Positions 12,751 to 25,109 of a DNA stretch of 64,000 bases are shown one piece after another. A program made the position numbers and the translations under genes. Position 1 is the stretch's first letter; every line of letters begins with the position of its first letter. This DNA is from Perognathus longimembris pacificus (Eukaryota > Chordata > Mammalia > Rodentia > Heteromyidae). The stretch covers positions 9,483,297 through 9,547,296 of the forward strand of contig NC_063180.1 in NCBI RefSeq assembly GCF_023159225.1, written 5' to 3'. Below the pieces are notes generated by a model. That model saw only the letters and a program-made list of their open reading frames with translations. It had not been told where the DNA came from and did not search any database.

Positions 12751-14235
12751 CTTAGATATACTTGCCCTCAAGCAAGTTCCTTCATTTATGATTTACTTCT
12801 GAGTGATATTTGTTATAACAATTCAAAATATCAAAGTGTGAAGATCCTCTACCTTTAGAAAACATTCACTAAAGTATCACAAAATCTCAAATTCTGAAGG
12901 AATAAACAAGTGAAGAAAATCATGTTGACTTTGGGCAAGCAGGGCATTCATGAGGCAGTCTAGAAAGTACACAAGTTCAATTTTCTTTTCAGTTTCTGCT
13001 ATTATGTGCTAAGAACTGGGAAAAGAACAATGAGCAAAAATATGACATGCATGTTTTCATACAACTTGTATACTAATTGGGAAAATTATTGGATGGATGA
13101 CAGTCACAAATAAAGCAGAGTGAGAAATACTAAGGGATAAATTAAGTCAGTTTGGTAGAAATGGATTTATGTTTGGTAGAAGTTGAAATAAATAGACTCA
13201 GAATTTGGCAGCAATTCTGAGCTTTTAATGAGAGTTTTCTAAGAAAACTTACAGGTCTAACTCTAGCAAGAATTCTGGATTTTTAGTATCAATTATTCAA
13301 AAAGAGAAAATATTTCTTGTTTAACATATAGCTAATACTATTTTAGTCATGGAGAAATGTCTAAGTTACTCATTTTCCACTTAGATGCTCAATAAACAAT
13401 ATAATATAAACAAATTATAACATATATAATGCTAATGTTTATTCAGTGAGATAAAATTTGGGGGTGTTGGAAATGTTAATTTTAGTTTAAATATAAATAA
13501 ATTTGGTACCCAAATTCCTAATATATGTTCTACTGTTCTGAGGTTGTTAGAAAATTGCACTGCAAGCAGACTATTAGTTTTGGTAGTCACCATGACTTTC
13601 TGAAAGTAAAACCAAGTTTCTGGAAACACAGGACTCATCCTTGGGTTAGAAAAGTCTGCTATCGTGTCTTGGCAAGTTATTTCAAAGCACAAAAATGGTG
13701 ACTCATTACAGAGTCTGGTAAGATGTCCCCTGAAATCCTGTGGGTCTTCTGAGATAATATTTCATGATCTTTAATGATCGTCTGAGAGGGAGTTACACAA
13801 AAAATAACACCAAGACACCTAATGAAATTGCACCTTCAGAATTCTTATGTGATCTAACCCATGACATCATACTTCTCACTCAAAAATGTTCAATGAGTTT
13901 ACCCAAGCAGACCAAAGAAATAGACCATATCCTACAGCTTCCTTTTGCTATTCAAAGAGTTGTGAATTCTTAGTGCATGCCATACTAGTAAAAGTAAATA
14001 AGAAAGTAAGAAGTCATTTGATTCAATGAATTGCATTTCTCCTCATGAAAGGAGATATTTAAAGGAAGCTATATAAACCAGTAAAATGCTTAGATGTGAT
14101 ATAAAAATAATACAGATTTTTTCTTGATTTCTGACACAGAACTCCTGAAACCATTAAACTTTCTAAAGTTACATGAATGTTTTCACGGTAATAAATTGAT
14201 AAAAAGATATCTATGGGATCTTGAGCAGCCTTGGG
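12751..14235. other. Unassigned intergenic sequence
   Basis: No repeat or gene recognised. The frames at 13432-13692 (minus) and 13764-13973 (plus) have no recognisable domain or flanking gene signals. Confidence 0.5.
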
Positions 14236-14239
14236 ATGG

Positions 14240-14830
14240 GGCTGGTCTTTAGGGGAACCAACTTGGTGACTAGAGAAATTGAATTTTCAGTCTTTTTCCT
14301 CAACCTCCAGGGAGTGAAGAGGGGCCATTGGATATCAATGTTAAATGTAATCAGCTTTGTCTACAGGATATAACCTTTACTGGGAAAACAAACAAACGTA
14401 AGGATTGGTTTAAGAGAACTTCTGTATAACTGGACATGTGGATGTTGCCGAGTAGTGTGTTCAATGAGGCAACTATATCTCCTCTCTTATAACCTATCCT
14501 ATGTTTCTCTTTCACCTAGATCCTCTGTTTCTTTCTAAATGTATTTTATAATAAATGTGTAAGCATAAGTAAGGTGTTTCCTTGAATTCTAGCTTGAGTT
14601 TTATGAATCATTAAAGCCAATTATTGGAGCCCTAAATAGGAATTAGGGGAATTCTTGATTGATAGCCATGTTGTTGTAAGCACAGATGATAACCCACTAC
14701 TGTAATCTGGTGCCTTATATTTTCTTCTGAAACTAAGCCTCAACCTGTGATACTTGATCCTATCTCCATCCTCAGGACTGGAGAGCCTGGCATTTGCCAG
14801 CTTCAGAGTCAGTTAATGGTAAGGGATCTC
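14240..14830 (+). repeat. Ancient LTR-like repeat (tentative)
   Basis: Blocks near 14490-14620 (CCTATGTTTCTCTTTCACC, TTTATAATAAATGTGTAAGC, AAGTAAGGTGTTTCCTTGAA) and 14670-14730 (AGCCATGTTGTTGTAAGCAC) resemble in order a widespread ancient mammalian LTR-type consensus. The family is not named and the ends are not defined. Confidence 0.35.
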
Positions 14831-15104
14831 TGTGCATTTTGGTGAGTAGAGGCACAGTGTTCTGTGCTGAATGTGTTTGAAAAGAAGGAGAACCTATATT
14901 TTATATCACTGCAGAGATACTCACCAAATATCCTCCTTTCCAAAATACTTTATTATGGATGTTAGACTGATATATTGAATAAAAGGAATTGATCCATAAA
15001 TATGTAAAATGTATTGTTTTGGAAAACATTTCCTACAATAAAACTGACAACTAAACACACTCATGGTATGCAAAGAATCTGCCACTTAGCTATACCTTCA
15101 AGCC

Positions 15105-15285
15105 CAAATGCAACAAGACAATATGTTGTAAACTAACTCAGGGGAGGGCAGGGTTGGGGAGGCAGGAGGTGGAAGAAAAATGAGGGAGGAGGTAACAAGT
15201 TGGACATGAAATATACTCACTATTTTCTGAGTGTAACTGGAAACCCTCTGCACATCACCTTGACAATAAAATTAAATTAAAAAAA
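15105..15285 (+). repeat. L1 3' UTR fragment (plus)
   Basis: It contains the L1 3' purine-rich tract (GGGGAGGGCAGGGTTGGGG and continuing), the conserved AATGAGGGAGGAGGTAACA block and the terminal TTGACAATAAAAT signal with an A-rich end. Confidence 0.85.
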
Positions 15286-17210
15286 TAAGCACATTCATGA
15301 AAAGCATATTAAGGGCAATAAATTTCAAGGTTCTTAGAAAAATAAAAGACACATATATATCTGTTAAGTATCTATCTATCTATCTATCCATGAGGCTAGA
15401 TGTTTTAGTGGATTGGCTCATTGATCACAGGCTCTCAGGTCAAACTCTCTGTAAACTGATCACCAGGAAAGTAAATAGGGCACATTTGCTGGCCTTATAA
15501 CATAAAATTCTAGCTTCAAATGAGGGGTGTATTTACTTTCCAGTACCTTTTTTTTTTTTTTTTTTACTATTTCTTCCAGTTTAGTGATTTAAATGCCAAT
15601 ATTTGTTGGAAATATTCTCACAGACAGTCAAAAAATGTGGTTTCTCGGATATCTGTAAATTCCTTACTTGATTCAATTCTCACTTCAGATGAACTGCTCA
15701 GCTAAGGCATAGAAATCTGGAAGATATGGATAACTGATACTCTAAAGTTGTATAGTTTTGTGATTAACACCACATAAAATTCATTATAACAGAGCAACCC
15801 TAGAATGATATTAGTCAACTATTTTAGGATATCAGTGTTACCTGATATAATCTCAACACAGAGAAGGAAAGAAATTACTCAAACATGGATAATCCATTAT
15901 TCTCTGCAATTTATGAATTTTTGTCACAGCTCCACTTCCTAGTAGAATATGGAGCTTGCTTATTATAAAGATCATTTCCCTTTCATTTTTAGCCTCCAAA
16001 GTCTAGGCTACTCTAAGGACAACTAGTGTCTGAGCCTTATCATTTATATCTCCTGCAGAAATTGGATGATGAAACATCTGACTCAAGAAGAGATCATTCT
16101 AACCCGATTTCTCCCACTCACTGGTAAACTGGCTGGATGCCAGAGTGGAGCCACCCCTGCAGGAATCCATCTGTTCTCAGTTGTCTGTCAGAGACCTTGG
16201 AGTCAGGCTGTAGATAGATGTGGAGAGTAGTACACATGGATATCACTTACCACAGCACACTTCTACTTCTTATTCAGTCACACTCAAGTTGTTAGAAATC
16301 TGGAGAGCATCTTGTGCCAGGATGCAAATAGATGCTACCTGTCATTATTGCCTCCGTCACTTAGAATTCTAATACTCAATACTTAAAGACAGAAGAAGTG
16401 ATTCATGGACATGGCACCAGGTACCAATCCATATCCTTTCCCCTGCTCCTTGCTACACTGTGAATCTGCCCTCACTATCATGCAGGGATATGCAGACTGG
16501 ACCTTTCTGGAGAGAAGTGTGGAGTAAGAGTAGAATCATGACCAGCACAGGACAGAAAAGGAGAAAAGATGTGATGACAAACCTCAAAATAGCAAAAACA
16601 GAAATAAAAAAAAAGCTTACCTTGTTAAGGAAAGATGGAGATAGCTTGAATCTTTCAAGGGTGCACAACAGATATTTGCACTCAAATCCCTTAAACAAAA
16701 TTGTCTCCTGGGCTTCCTGTAAATTGTTGGTGCACTTTCATTAAATGCAATTGTAGGACATGACCTGAATGCCTTCACAATACTGCTACAGGGACTTTTT
16801 TTTCTGAAATGCTCATGGTAGCCTGAAGACTGGCATTAGTGATTTTATGCTACAAACCAACACTGAATTTCCCTCATGGCACTGTGGAAAGCATCTCTCA
16901 AAGGAAACAGGGATGCCTTGTCTTTTATTCTAGATTATTTTCTGTGTATTTTCCTTGTTGCCTGCACAGTAGAAGGCAAAAGTAGTCCCAGAGGACTTAA
17001 TTCATCTTCCTTAACCTCCCAAATGATGCCATTAGCCAGGTTGTTATGCAAATATTAGTTCCACCCTCTTTTCTTTGAACAATTGCACTAGACTTCAGAA
17101 GTATTTTGGAGACTCCTTTCTCTCTTAGGTGACCCAAAACTCTGAACAAATGTATCTACATGCCCCTTTCAAAGCTATAGAGCATCTTTCGTATATTTTT
17201 AAGATTCTCA
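15286..17210. other. Unassigned intergenic sequence with a short (TATC)n
   Basis: A short TATC/TATCTATC run lies at about 15368-15390 and poly-T near 15547-15566. No gene is recognised. The opposite-strand frames at 16453-16698 and 16460-16744 cover the same bases and neither has a known domain. Confidence 0.5.
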
Positions 17211-17214
17211 CAAT

Positions 17215-17350
17215 TAGCCTTTTGTGCTCCTTTTATGAAGAAGGGAAGGAAAGCTTATAGAAATTAAATGGAATGTCTTCATTAAGTTAAGAAATAAGTG
17301 GCACAACTGGGACACAAGTGGGAGGCTTTGTCACTGAAACTGGTGCCTAT
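17215..17350 (+). repeat. Probable MIR fragment
   Basis: AAGTGGCACAACTGGGACAC followed by GGAGGCTTTGTCACTGAAAC and TGCCTATTCTATTAC is the layout of the MIR 3' half (AAGTGGCAGAG, GGATTC, GTCTGACTC, GTGCTCTTAACC), strongly diverged. Confidence 0.5.
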
Positions 17351-17635
17351 TCTATTACAACAAATTACCTCTTTAATTGGAAAAGCAATTTCCAAGTTAG
17401 AGACTACAACTCTATGTGTTCTTGCTTGGAAAATAAGACTTCAATGGCTCTTCATTGCCTGCAAATTACGGTAATAAAATGGTGAAAGCCTGAAATAAAA
17501 CTGTAACCTGCTCTCCCTTTTTTCCAAATCCATTTGAACCTGATGTCTAGATAGAAGTTGAAAATTGGCCCTCCAAAGGCCTTTTCCATCCTAGATATGT
17601 TAGACTGGCTCTCACACAACCTTTGTTTTTGTTTT

Positions 17636-17945
17636 CTGACTATAATGAAGTTTAAACTAAGGACTTTGTGTTTATTAGGCAGGCATTCTACCACTTAGGA
17701 CATAGCAGAGCCCTTTTTGGACTTAGTTAGCTTTGAGATGTGTTCTCACATTTTTGTTCCCTATGGCCTGGGTCACAATCCTCCTATCTAGGTTTCCTTT
17801 TTAGCCAAGTTCACAGGGATGTGCCACATACCTTGATTTTATGGGTTGGGATGATAGTATTGCAGATATTTTATCTAGGGTGGCCTTAATTGCAATCTCC
17901 CTAATCTTTGCCTCCCAAAGATCTAGAAGTACAGCTGGGAGCCAC
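17636..17945 (-). repeat. Old ID-like plus B1-like SINE cluster
   Basis: The complement of an ID-type tRNA head (GGCAGGCATTCTACCACTTA) is followed by degraded B1-type complement (GGTGGCCTTAATTGCAATCT, GCCTCCCAAAGATCTAGAAG, TACAGCTGGGAGCCACTG). Divergence is high. Confidence 0.6.
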
Positions 17946-17973
17946 TGTTTCTGACTCTCATGCAATTATTTTA

Positions 17974-18190
17974 TTTTATGTTTTGTTTTGTTTTTGTTGC
18001 CAATCCTGGGGCGTGGACTCAGGGCCTGAGCACTGTCCCTGGCTTCTTTTTGCTCAAGGCTAGCACTCTACCTCTTGAGCCACAGAGCCACTTCTGGCTT
18101 TTTTCTATATATGTGGTGCTGAGAAATCGAACCCGGGGCTTCATGTATATGAGGCAAGCACTTTACCACTAGGCCATATTCCCAGCCCCG
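17974..18190 (-). repeat. IDL-Geo-like dimeric SINE with target-site duplication
   Basis: Complement of both monomers, ending CCATATTCCCAGCCCC. The flanks TCATGCAATTATTTTA (17958-17973) and TCATGCAGTTATTTTA (18191-18206) match at 15 of 16 positions. The internal polymerase III-like boxes are those of the right monomer (complement of GAGTCCACGCC) and the left monomer (complement of GGTTCGATTTC). Confidence 0.92.
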
Positions 18191-18206
18191 TCATGCAGTT
18201 ATTTTA

Positions 18207-18538
18207 AATGAGGAAGTTAATCATAGCTTTGTCAAATGTTGGCTAGAAAGATTGAAGAGTTGTTTCCTCAGCAAGAATTTCAAGCTTGCAACTTTGCACT
18301 TCATGGTGTCACCAGAGCCTACTATCATACCTCAAGAGCCTTTACATGTGTGCATTACCTGTTGAACCCATGTGAACATAAGGTTATGGCCTCCTGTCTC
18401 AACACTCTGTGTACATCATAAATCAGTATTGATGGGAGGCTTTGCATTAGAACTTGAAAATAAAATCAAAGGTTTAAAACTTCCATGTGATACTTACTAA
18501 AATGTTGTACTGTGGGCTTTACCCAGACCTACTAGATA
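18207..18538. other. Unassigned intergenic sequence
   Basis: Nothing recognised. Confidence 0.5.
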
Positions 18539-18544
18539 GATGGT

Positions 18545-19116
18545 TGCTGGGCCAGATTTACCTCCCCTGATGCGGGGATGCTAAGCTTACTCCCTTATCA
18601 GTGCTCCCCTTTCCACCCTCTCCCCTGGGCACCTGACCAGCAGGTGGCCAAGGTGGAGCGAGGGACATGGGCTAGACTAAGGTGCATGTGGCCAAACGAG
18701 ATCCACTTTTTCCTCCCTCCTTACCCACCAAGGAAGCCAGGCGCAGACAGATCTCGGAGATGCTTCAAGAGCAAATCTGATTTAATAAGGGAGTGGCTAA
18801 CAGTTGATATAGTAGGGGTGACGAGAAAAGGGGTGATAGACCAGGAGCTGGCAATAGGCTGGCGAGCTTGTCATAAGACCCCCTCATGAGCTAACATCAC
18901 CTGCATAGCACCACCCCATGGGCAAAGCCCGCAAAAATGGGGAGCACATGGGCTGGCGAGAAAGTTGGGGGGCTGGTCGAAAAAGCCAGTTCTTCTGGTT
19001 CCAGACCCAGAGAATTGTCGCCTGCTTCCGCATTCCCCCAGGGCTGGGGGAAGGGCGGCCTCTCCAGAGCGCTCTCCTCTGCCCTTCCCCCTCAAGGCCA
19101 AAGCTGAACCCCAACA
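18545..19116 (-). mobile_element. Solo ERVK-type LTR
   Basis: A GC-rich 572-bp block in AT-rich surroundings. The plus-strand ends TGCTGGGCC and CCCCAACA form an imperfect inverted repeat beginning TG and ending CA. The flanks GATGGT (18539-18544) and GATGGA (19117-19122) match at 5 of 6 positions, and a 6-bp duplication is usual for betaretroviral or ERVK integration. On the minus strand the LTR starts TGTTGGGG. It has an ATTAAA-type polyadenylation signal (complement near 18782) and a U5 with GAAGCATCTCCGAG. No internal proviral sequence remains, so it arose by LTR-LTR recombination. Open frames on both strands reflect GC content, not genes. Confidence 0.75.
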
Positions 19117-19280
19117 GATGGAGTTGAGTAAGGTTAAGACATTTTTATTTTCAGTATCATAGCTATGACCAATATCAGTAATTTTAGGTATTCAAAAGGC
19201 TTTGATCCAGAGGATCATAGATCAATGCCAGTATCAGCAGGAAAGTCTACAAGACTCAATATCCAAATATAATGAAGAAA

Positions 19281-19385
19281 AAATTCAGGCTGACGCTGTG
19301 GTTCAAGTGGTAGAATTACATTTGAGCTCAATTATACTGAGCAGTTACATTTGAGATCTTTGAGTTCAAACCAAAGAAGAAAAAG
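19281..19385 (+). repeat. Fragment of tRNA-like SINE monomer
   Basis: GACGCTGTGGTTCAAGTGGT followed by GAGTTCAAACC are A-box and B-box blocks of the right monomer. The 5' part is missing. Confidence 0.55.
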
Positions 19386-19474
19386 AAGTGTTTCATTTTC
19401 AGTAGGGTTCCTAGGGTTGTTATATGCACTGATATTTGAGAATAAGATAATAAACAAACTAGACTCTGCTTTTT

Positions 19475-19700
19475 GGTTTTATAAATGTATTTTATTATCT
19501 CTAAGTAGTTGTACTAAGGAGTCGCCATTCAACAAAACAGTTGATCATTACAGTGTATCTTTCACCCCTTTCAACATTCTCACCCATCCCTACTAACCCA
19601 CTATTCCCTCATTTTCTCTTATTTTTGTATGATACTTGTTGAATTAATGCAAGCCATGTACTGTAAGCCTCAACTCTCTTATTACTCTTCAGTTTACCCA
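19475..19700 (-). repeat. L1 3' UTR fragment (minus)
   Basis: Same block order as 9735-9990: TTATAAATGTATTTTATTAT, a GTTGTACTAAGGAGTCGCCA segment, then pyrimidine-rich CACCCATCCCTACTAACCC. Confidence 0.6.
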
Positions 19701-20870
19701 ATACCCTTTCACTCTCACATTTGCAACTCTTTGAAGTTCTTTTAAATTTTTGCAATGCAAAAAACCATCAGATTTCCAAGAAAAGTTACAGTGCAAATGG
19801 GGTTATGGACCAAAGTTTTATGATTTTCTATTCAAAATAGTCTATTAAACACATAGTACTGGATTTCTCATCTCTTTTGTTCTCAAAGCTTGCATTTCCA
19901 AGGTCAAGTGGATGAGTAAATAAATTTATCTCTATGTATGTGTGAAACATCTTTTTAGCTAAGATATATTAATACCACCTGGTTATTTCTCAACTACAAG
20001 ACACTTACCTTCCTCTTCTGTTGGCTAGATAATCATCAATGAAGAACTTCAGGGATAGTTTTGCTTTCTCAAATCCTTCAATGAAAGATTTCCTTGTCCT
20101 CTTTTCTCTCATGGCTTCTATAAAGAAGTTGTAAGGCAAATGTTCTTGAAAGACAATGTGAGATTTCAAGATTGTACATCATTTCAGTATCTTTTCTTAT
20201 TGGTATATTTTGTAAAAAAAAAATTCTGCTAATGGTGTGGACCCTGGTGTTCTGCGTTGCTAGTGAGAACTACAAATCCCATGTTTACAGATTCCAGAAA
20301 CATTTTTTTCCAATGGAACTGACCAAAATGTACTTTTTTCCATAATAGGAGAGTTTTACAAGGGCTTCATAAGTTCCATCCATTATGCAATAAAAATACT
20401 TTTGCTCTAAGGAGAATACTTTACACATAGTTTTCCCAAAGTGTTTATGGTGGAATTAATTTCATAACCTTCAAGGATACCAAAATGTGGAGATGTTTAA
20501 GTTCCTTATAGTAGATGATGTGATATTTGCATGTAGCCTATAACCATATTCTCTTATTCTTGACACCATTTTTCGATTGTTTATAATCCCAAACAGCATG
20601 TAAATGCCTTAAAATAGGTTGAGTGTGCAGTTTAGAAAATAATGAGATGTCTGCACCACTTCAAATATATGTGACAGATGCAACAATCATTGTAGACCTA
20701 AGTACATGATGAACAAAAAAGACAAGAGATGAAGAAATGCCCAAACAAAAAAATGCTAGTGAGAGATGGAAGGTTTATGAAAGGATCATCTGTAGCCAAG
20801 GCTGCCTGTACCACTTGCTATTTAATGCCTGACTGCTTTATGTTACTCTGACTGTCCTTTTACTAATTTT
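19701..20870. other. Unassigned intergenic sequence
   Basis: No gene or repeat recognised. Confidence 0.5.
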
Positions 20871-20871
20871 T

Positions 20872-21106
20872 CTTCTCTTTTTTCTTCTATCTTCCTTCCT
20901 ATCTTTCTTCCTTCTTTTCTTCTTTCTTCATTTCTTTCTCTCTTTCTTTCTTTGTCTCATCATTCCTTCCTTCCTTGCTTCCTTCCTTCCCCTCTCACTT
21001 TCCCTTCCCCTCTCACTTTCCCTTTCCCTTTCCTTTCCCCATCCCTTGCCCTCCTGCACCTCATCTTTCTTTTTTTCTATCTTCCTTCCTTCCTTCCTTC
21101 CTTCCT

Positions 21107-21162
<56 letters not shown>

Positions 21163-21263
21163 TCCTTCTTTCTTTCTTTTTTTCTTTCTTTCTTTTCTTC
21201 TTTCTCTCTTTCCTTCTTCCTTCCTTCCTTCCTTCTTTTCTTTTTTCTTTTTTTCCCTTTTTC
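20872..21263. repeat. Compound (TTTC)n/(TTCC)n pyrimidine microsatellite
   Basis: Nearly pure pyrimidine for about 390 bp, changing between TTCC, TTTC and CCCTTTCC motifs. It sits on the A-tail side of a minus-strand SINE. Ser/Phe/Pro/Leu-rich frames of up to 125 codons here are translations of the repeat. Confidence 0.93.
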
Positions 21264-21408
21264 TTCCTGATTTGGGGCTTAAACTGGGTGCCTCATGCTA
21301 TCACTGAACTTTCCTTTGCTCTAGGCTAGCATTCTGCCTGAGCCACAGATCCAATTCCAGCTTTTTTATTTTGCTCTGTTTTGTTGGTGCTTAATTGGAG
21401 ATAAGAGT
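21264..21408 (-). repeat. Chimeric B1-tRNA SINE, truncated
   Basis: Complement of the tRNA-like part (GGGGCTTAAACTGGGTGCC, then GCCTGAGCCACAGATCCAAT) up to the GGAGATAAGAG linker, where L1 sequence begins. The B1 half is absent. Confidence 0.7.
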
Positions 21409-22019
21409 TGGAAAAAATCATACTAAGTGAAGTGAGACAGACCCAGAGAAACATAAACTCTATGGTTTCACTCACTGGAAACAGTACTTGTCTAGGATAG
21501 TCCTAAGAAAGGAACACAATAGCTCAATAGCAATGTATATCTAATCACATAAGATGATCCTAAGCGAAATGAAATATAAGCCTTGGAAATGAGTGGTTGG
21601 TCTTGGTTGTTGTTATTTCCAATTTACCCTATGAAGTTATGCCTTTTTATTTTGTCTTTCTTTCCCATGGTTTTAGCCCTGATGTCACTGTAACTGAGTT
21701 TGGTACACTGGGTATTGAATATGAAGCAAGCACTCTACCACTAGGCCATCTTCTCAGTACTACACTGTATTGTATGTATGCGTATTGGAACAAAGACAAA
21801 GGGTAAAAGGGAAAACAATGCAACAGCAATACTTACAAGGCAACATGCTGTAGATATCAGGGGAGGGTAGAGAGGGAACCTAGGAAGTGGGAAGGCAGGA
21901 GAAAAAAAAAGGAGGAGGTAACAAGTTTAATAAGAAATGTACTCACTGCCTTAAGTATGTAACTAACCTCTCTGCTCACTACTTTGATAATAAAAAAGGA
22001 ACAACAACAACAACAAAAA
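21409..22019 (+). repeat. L1 3' end fragment (plus)
   Basis: It begins in the end of ORF2 (ATACTAAGTGAAGTGAGACAG), continues through the 3' UTR with the purine tract and AGGAGGTAACAAGTTTAATA, and ends in AATAAAAAAGG and an (AAC)n tail at 22001-22015. A 45-bp piece of SINE (21717-21760, complement of the IDL head) is lodged in it between imperfect repeats of TACACTG. Confidence 0.88.
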
Positions 22020-22125
22020 AGAGTCTCACGGAGTTTTCTGCCCAGGTTGGCTTCAAACATCGATTCACTGATCCTACGCATCCTGCATATCTAGATTTAT
22101 AGGTGTGAGCCTCCAGTGTCGAGTT
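22020..22125 (-). repeat. B1-like SINE half
   Basis: Complement of a B1 monomer: GAGTCTCACGGAGTTTTCTG, GCCCAGGTTGGCTTCAAAC, then AGGTGTGAGCCTCCAG. Confidence 0.75.
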
Positions 22126-22365
22126 TACAGATTTTTCTTTTAAATAAACTGTCAGTATTTCTTCTAATTCTTTTGTAGCTTCTAAGTGGAATGACATTAT
22201 GTGGCTACAGAGTCACATAATCAGAATTGCTCCTGGAATATTTTGATTTGGGGGTTGGAACCAAACTCTCAGGAAAATGAAGAGAAATGAAGTAAAAGAA
22301 AAATGTACAACTGTATGTAGATGAAAAGAAATATGAGTGTGTACATGATGTATGGAATGGTAAAG

Positions 22366-22560
22366 TTTTTGAACTCAGAGCCTTGTACTTGTGAAACTGG
22401 CACACTACGGTTGGGTCCATGGTACCTTGTGCAGATTATTTTGGAGATGGAGTCTTACAGACTTTTCTCTCTAGTCTGGTTTGAGCTAAGATCCTCTGTA
22501 TATCAGCCTCCTGAGTATCAGGATAACAGGAGTGAGGCACAGTCACCTGTCTTTTTCCTA
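22366..22560 (-). repeat. Chimeric B1-tRNA SINE, diverged
   Basis: Complement of a tRNA-like part (TTTGAACTCAGAGCCTTGTA) followed by a B1 complement (GGAGTCTTACAGACTTTTCT, CAGCCTCCTGAGTATCAGG). The 83-codon plus frame over it is a repeat translation. Confidence 0.75.
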
Positions 22561-24185
22561 AAAGTTTCTTAGGATTAAATTCCCTTATTTATTTTTCTAA
22601 TATTCCAAGATTGTTATCACTTCTATTGAGACTTACTGGGTTTGGAAAGTTGTCTTAGTGAGTGAGTGGCTGTAACTCTAGGTTTGGACAGTTCTTTACA
22701 GCAGCTTCTTTCCTCCCCGTCTTGTACTCTGATCCTTCAATATTGTATTCAACAGCATGATGACAAGTTGCCTTTTATTGTCCTTCAACCTTTTAAATAA
22801 GCAGAATGAACAATGACAATTTTGAGCACTGAAAAAACAAAAACCATCCACCAGAAATGAATTCCATTTTGCTTGACCTTTTATTGGTTCTTTGTATAAT
22901 ACTGGTTACAATCTTAGGATGTTAGTATTTATACTAGTAAAGATTGAATTAAGTACTTTAAATCTTATCTGTGTATTAGTGACAATGGAGGTCCGGGGTG
23001 CTTAGAAAAATTCAAGAAACTTTAAGACTTGAGGTATGTGCACATGAGTACACAGTATGAGTGAGCTCTCTCTGAAGATCTGAAGATTGAGAAATGAAGT
23101 AGCTTTATATGATTTTCACATTATAGTGAAATGTTGCTCATTATGTAAAAGTTAGCTTTATTGTGTTTCAGATTGGGAAGTCTATAATTTTTTTTAAATT
23201 ACTATAGCAACTGGAGATAGCTATGAATTTGGATTCCAAGGAGGCCTGTAAGAGCAACCTTCCCAAATTTATCCGCAGAGGCAAAAGCACTGCACCTTCT
23301 GTAAAGGAGATTTTAATCCTCACAGTTTATTTGCTTAATAATATTAAGCCAAGGCTCTCCTTGGCTTGCTAATTTTTCAGAAAGTCAGATTCAATGTACA
23401 GCTGGCTTACTAAGGAAATCTACCTTATGATGGTAAACAATAGGGAAGATATTTCTTTTTTTTGAAGAAAAACCTTCTCACTCCTGTAACCATCTTTATT
23501 TCATGTCACTAATCACCAATGACGTGACTATAATGAAAGTTCCTACAGGTGCTTTGTGTTACTTTTCTAAATGTAAAAAAAACACCAAAAACAAACAAAC
23601 AAACAAACAAAAAAAACACCTCTCAATCCTTTACATCTTTTTCTCCACTTATAAAAAGAATAAAAGGCCTCAACTCTTTCTTGGACATCCTGATCATCTC
23701 CAATATATCATCACAGCATTTCATCTGGATGATGTATTAGTCTTACCCATCAAAAAGCCCTAGTCCTTCTGGTGATATATTACTCACTGACAAATGCCAG
23801 CTGGCTGGAATTGCTTTTGTGATTCTCACCAAGAGTTACCTCATTATTCAAATGATGAACGGCTCTTGAAACAATAACAACCAGCTGAAGAAATGAACCG
23901 TGTATTATAACCGAGGGTAAGCAAAATCTCAAATCTAGCCAAGCCCATTTAAATGAATGGGTATAATATACTTATCTCATTTTGCAAAGGAAACAGCCCA
24001 CATTTTATTGACCAGACAAAGCAAATATGTGGAAACCATGCATAGAAGAAGTTTTTGGTTTGTTTTATTGGCCAGTGGCAGACTTCAAAGAGATATGGAG
24101 ATTTCCAAAGGAAAAATGTAGACAAACATTCCCATTTAAAAGGAAATAGAATTTTGCTCAAAGAAAATTTTCTAGTTGCTCAAAT
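22561..24185. other. Unassigned sequence with a short (CAAA)n
   Basis: A CAAA run lies at about 23588-23612. No repeat family or gene is otherwise recognised. The frames at 23503-23763, 23949-24161 and 24055-24438 run across repeats or lack any known domain. Confidence 0.5.
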
Positions 24186-24221
24186 TAAATATATATGCAT
24201 ATATATACATATATGTACATA

Positions 24222-24288
<67 letters not shown>
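24186..24288. repeat. (TA)n microsatellite
   Basis: Imperfect ATATATGC/ATATACAT steps lead into a pure TA run from about 24231 to 24287. Confidence 0.93.
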
Positions 24289-24289
<1 letters not shown>

Positions 24290-24296
24290 CTTACCT

Positions 24297-24545
24297 CCCC
24301 CCCTCCCATTTTTGGCTAGACCTGATGCTTGAACTCAGGGCCTGCATTCTTTCCTTGAGGTTTTTCTGGGTAAGGACAGCATTGTACCACTTGGGCCACA
24401 GCTCCATTTCTAGTTTTTTGGTGGTTAACTGGAGTTAAAAGTCTCATGAACTTTCCTGCTCAGGCTGGCTTTGATCCATGACCATAAGATCTCAGTCTCC
24501 TGAGTACCTAGGATTAGAGGTATGATTCACTAATTCCTGGGGTAT
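24297..24545 (-). repeat. Chimeric B1-tRNA SINE
   Basis: Complement of a tRNA-like part (GATGCTTGAACTCAGGGCCT, CACTTGGGCCACAGCTCCAT) and of B1 (GCTCAGGCTGGCTTTGATCC, CTCAGTCTCCTGAGTACC). Confidence 0.82.
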
Positions 24546-25109
24546 CCTTACTTTTTATATAACACAGAATACTATATTATAGAATTTGCTGATTCTAATA
24601 TTTAACTTATATCTCACTCTATTCAAAATGTAAAATGTCTATTACTTATTAGGAATGAAGACAACAACAAATTCTAAATGTACACAAATTTAAACTTCCT
24701 ATTGAAACTCTCTTTAAATTCCCCAGCAATGTTTATAGGAATGCAATCTGAATTTTATTTATAAATTTTTAGTATTTATCTTTGTGTTGATCTTTATTTT
24801 CAGAAGAAGAAATAACAGTGAAAACCATTAATTTCACTGGCATTTGGGATATAGGAAAAAAACAGAAATAATAAGCTATAGAAGGTACAATTAATGACTG
24901 GTCTAGCCACTGAGAACAACTGGATAATCTCTGGCCCTGTTAATCTGAAAAAGAATTCAGGGAAAGACATGAGAAGGGAAAAGAAGAGAAAAAAATATCA
25001 TAGGTACATTGAATATGACTTATTGCATTCATTTCCTTAAAAAGTATGAAATTATGCAGTCATTATCTCTATCTGCAACTCAGTGTCACTTCTGTACTGA
25101 TTTCTTTTT
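24546..25109. other. Unassigned AT-rich sequence
   Basis: Nothing recognised. It ends at the target-site duplication of the next L1. Confidence 0.5.

Noticed and set aside
16453..16744. Overlapping 81- and 94-codon frames on opposite strands
   Set aside because: No motif, no splice or promoter context and no codon bias. They look like chance frames.
20952..21329. 125-codon Ser/Phe/Pro/Leu-rich frame
   Set aside because: It is the translation of a TTTC/TTCC microsatellite in several overlapping frames, with no gene context.
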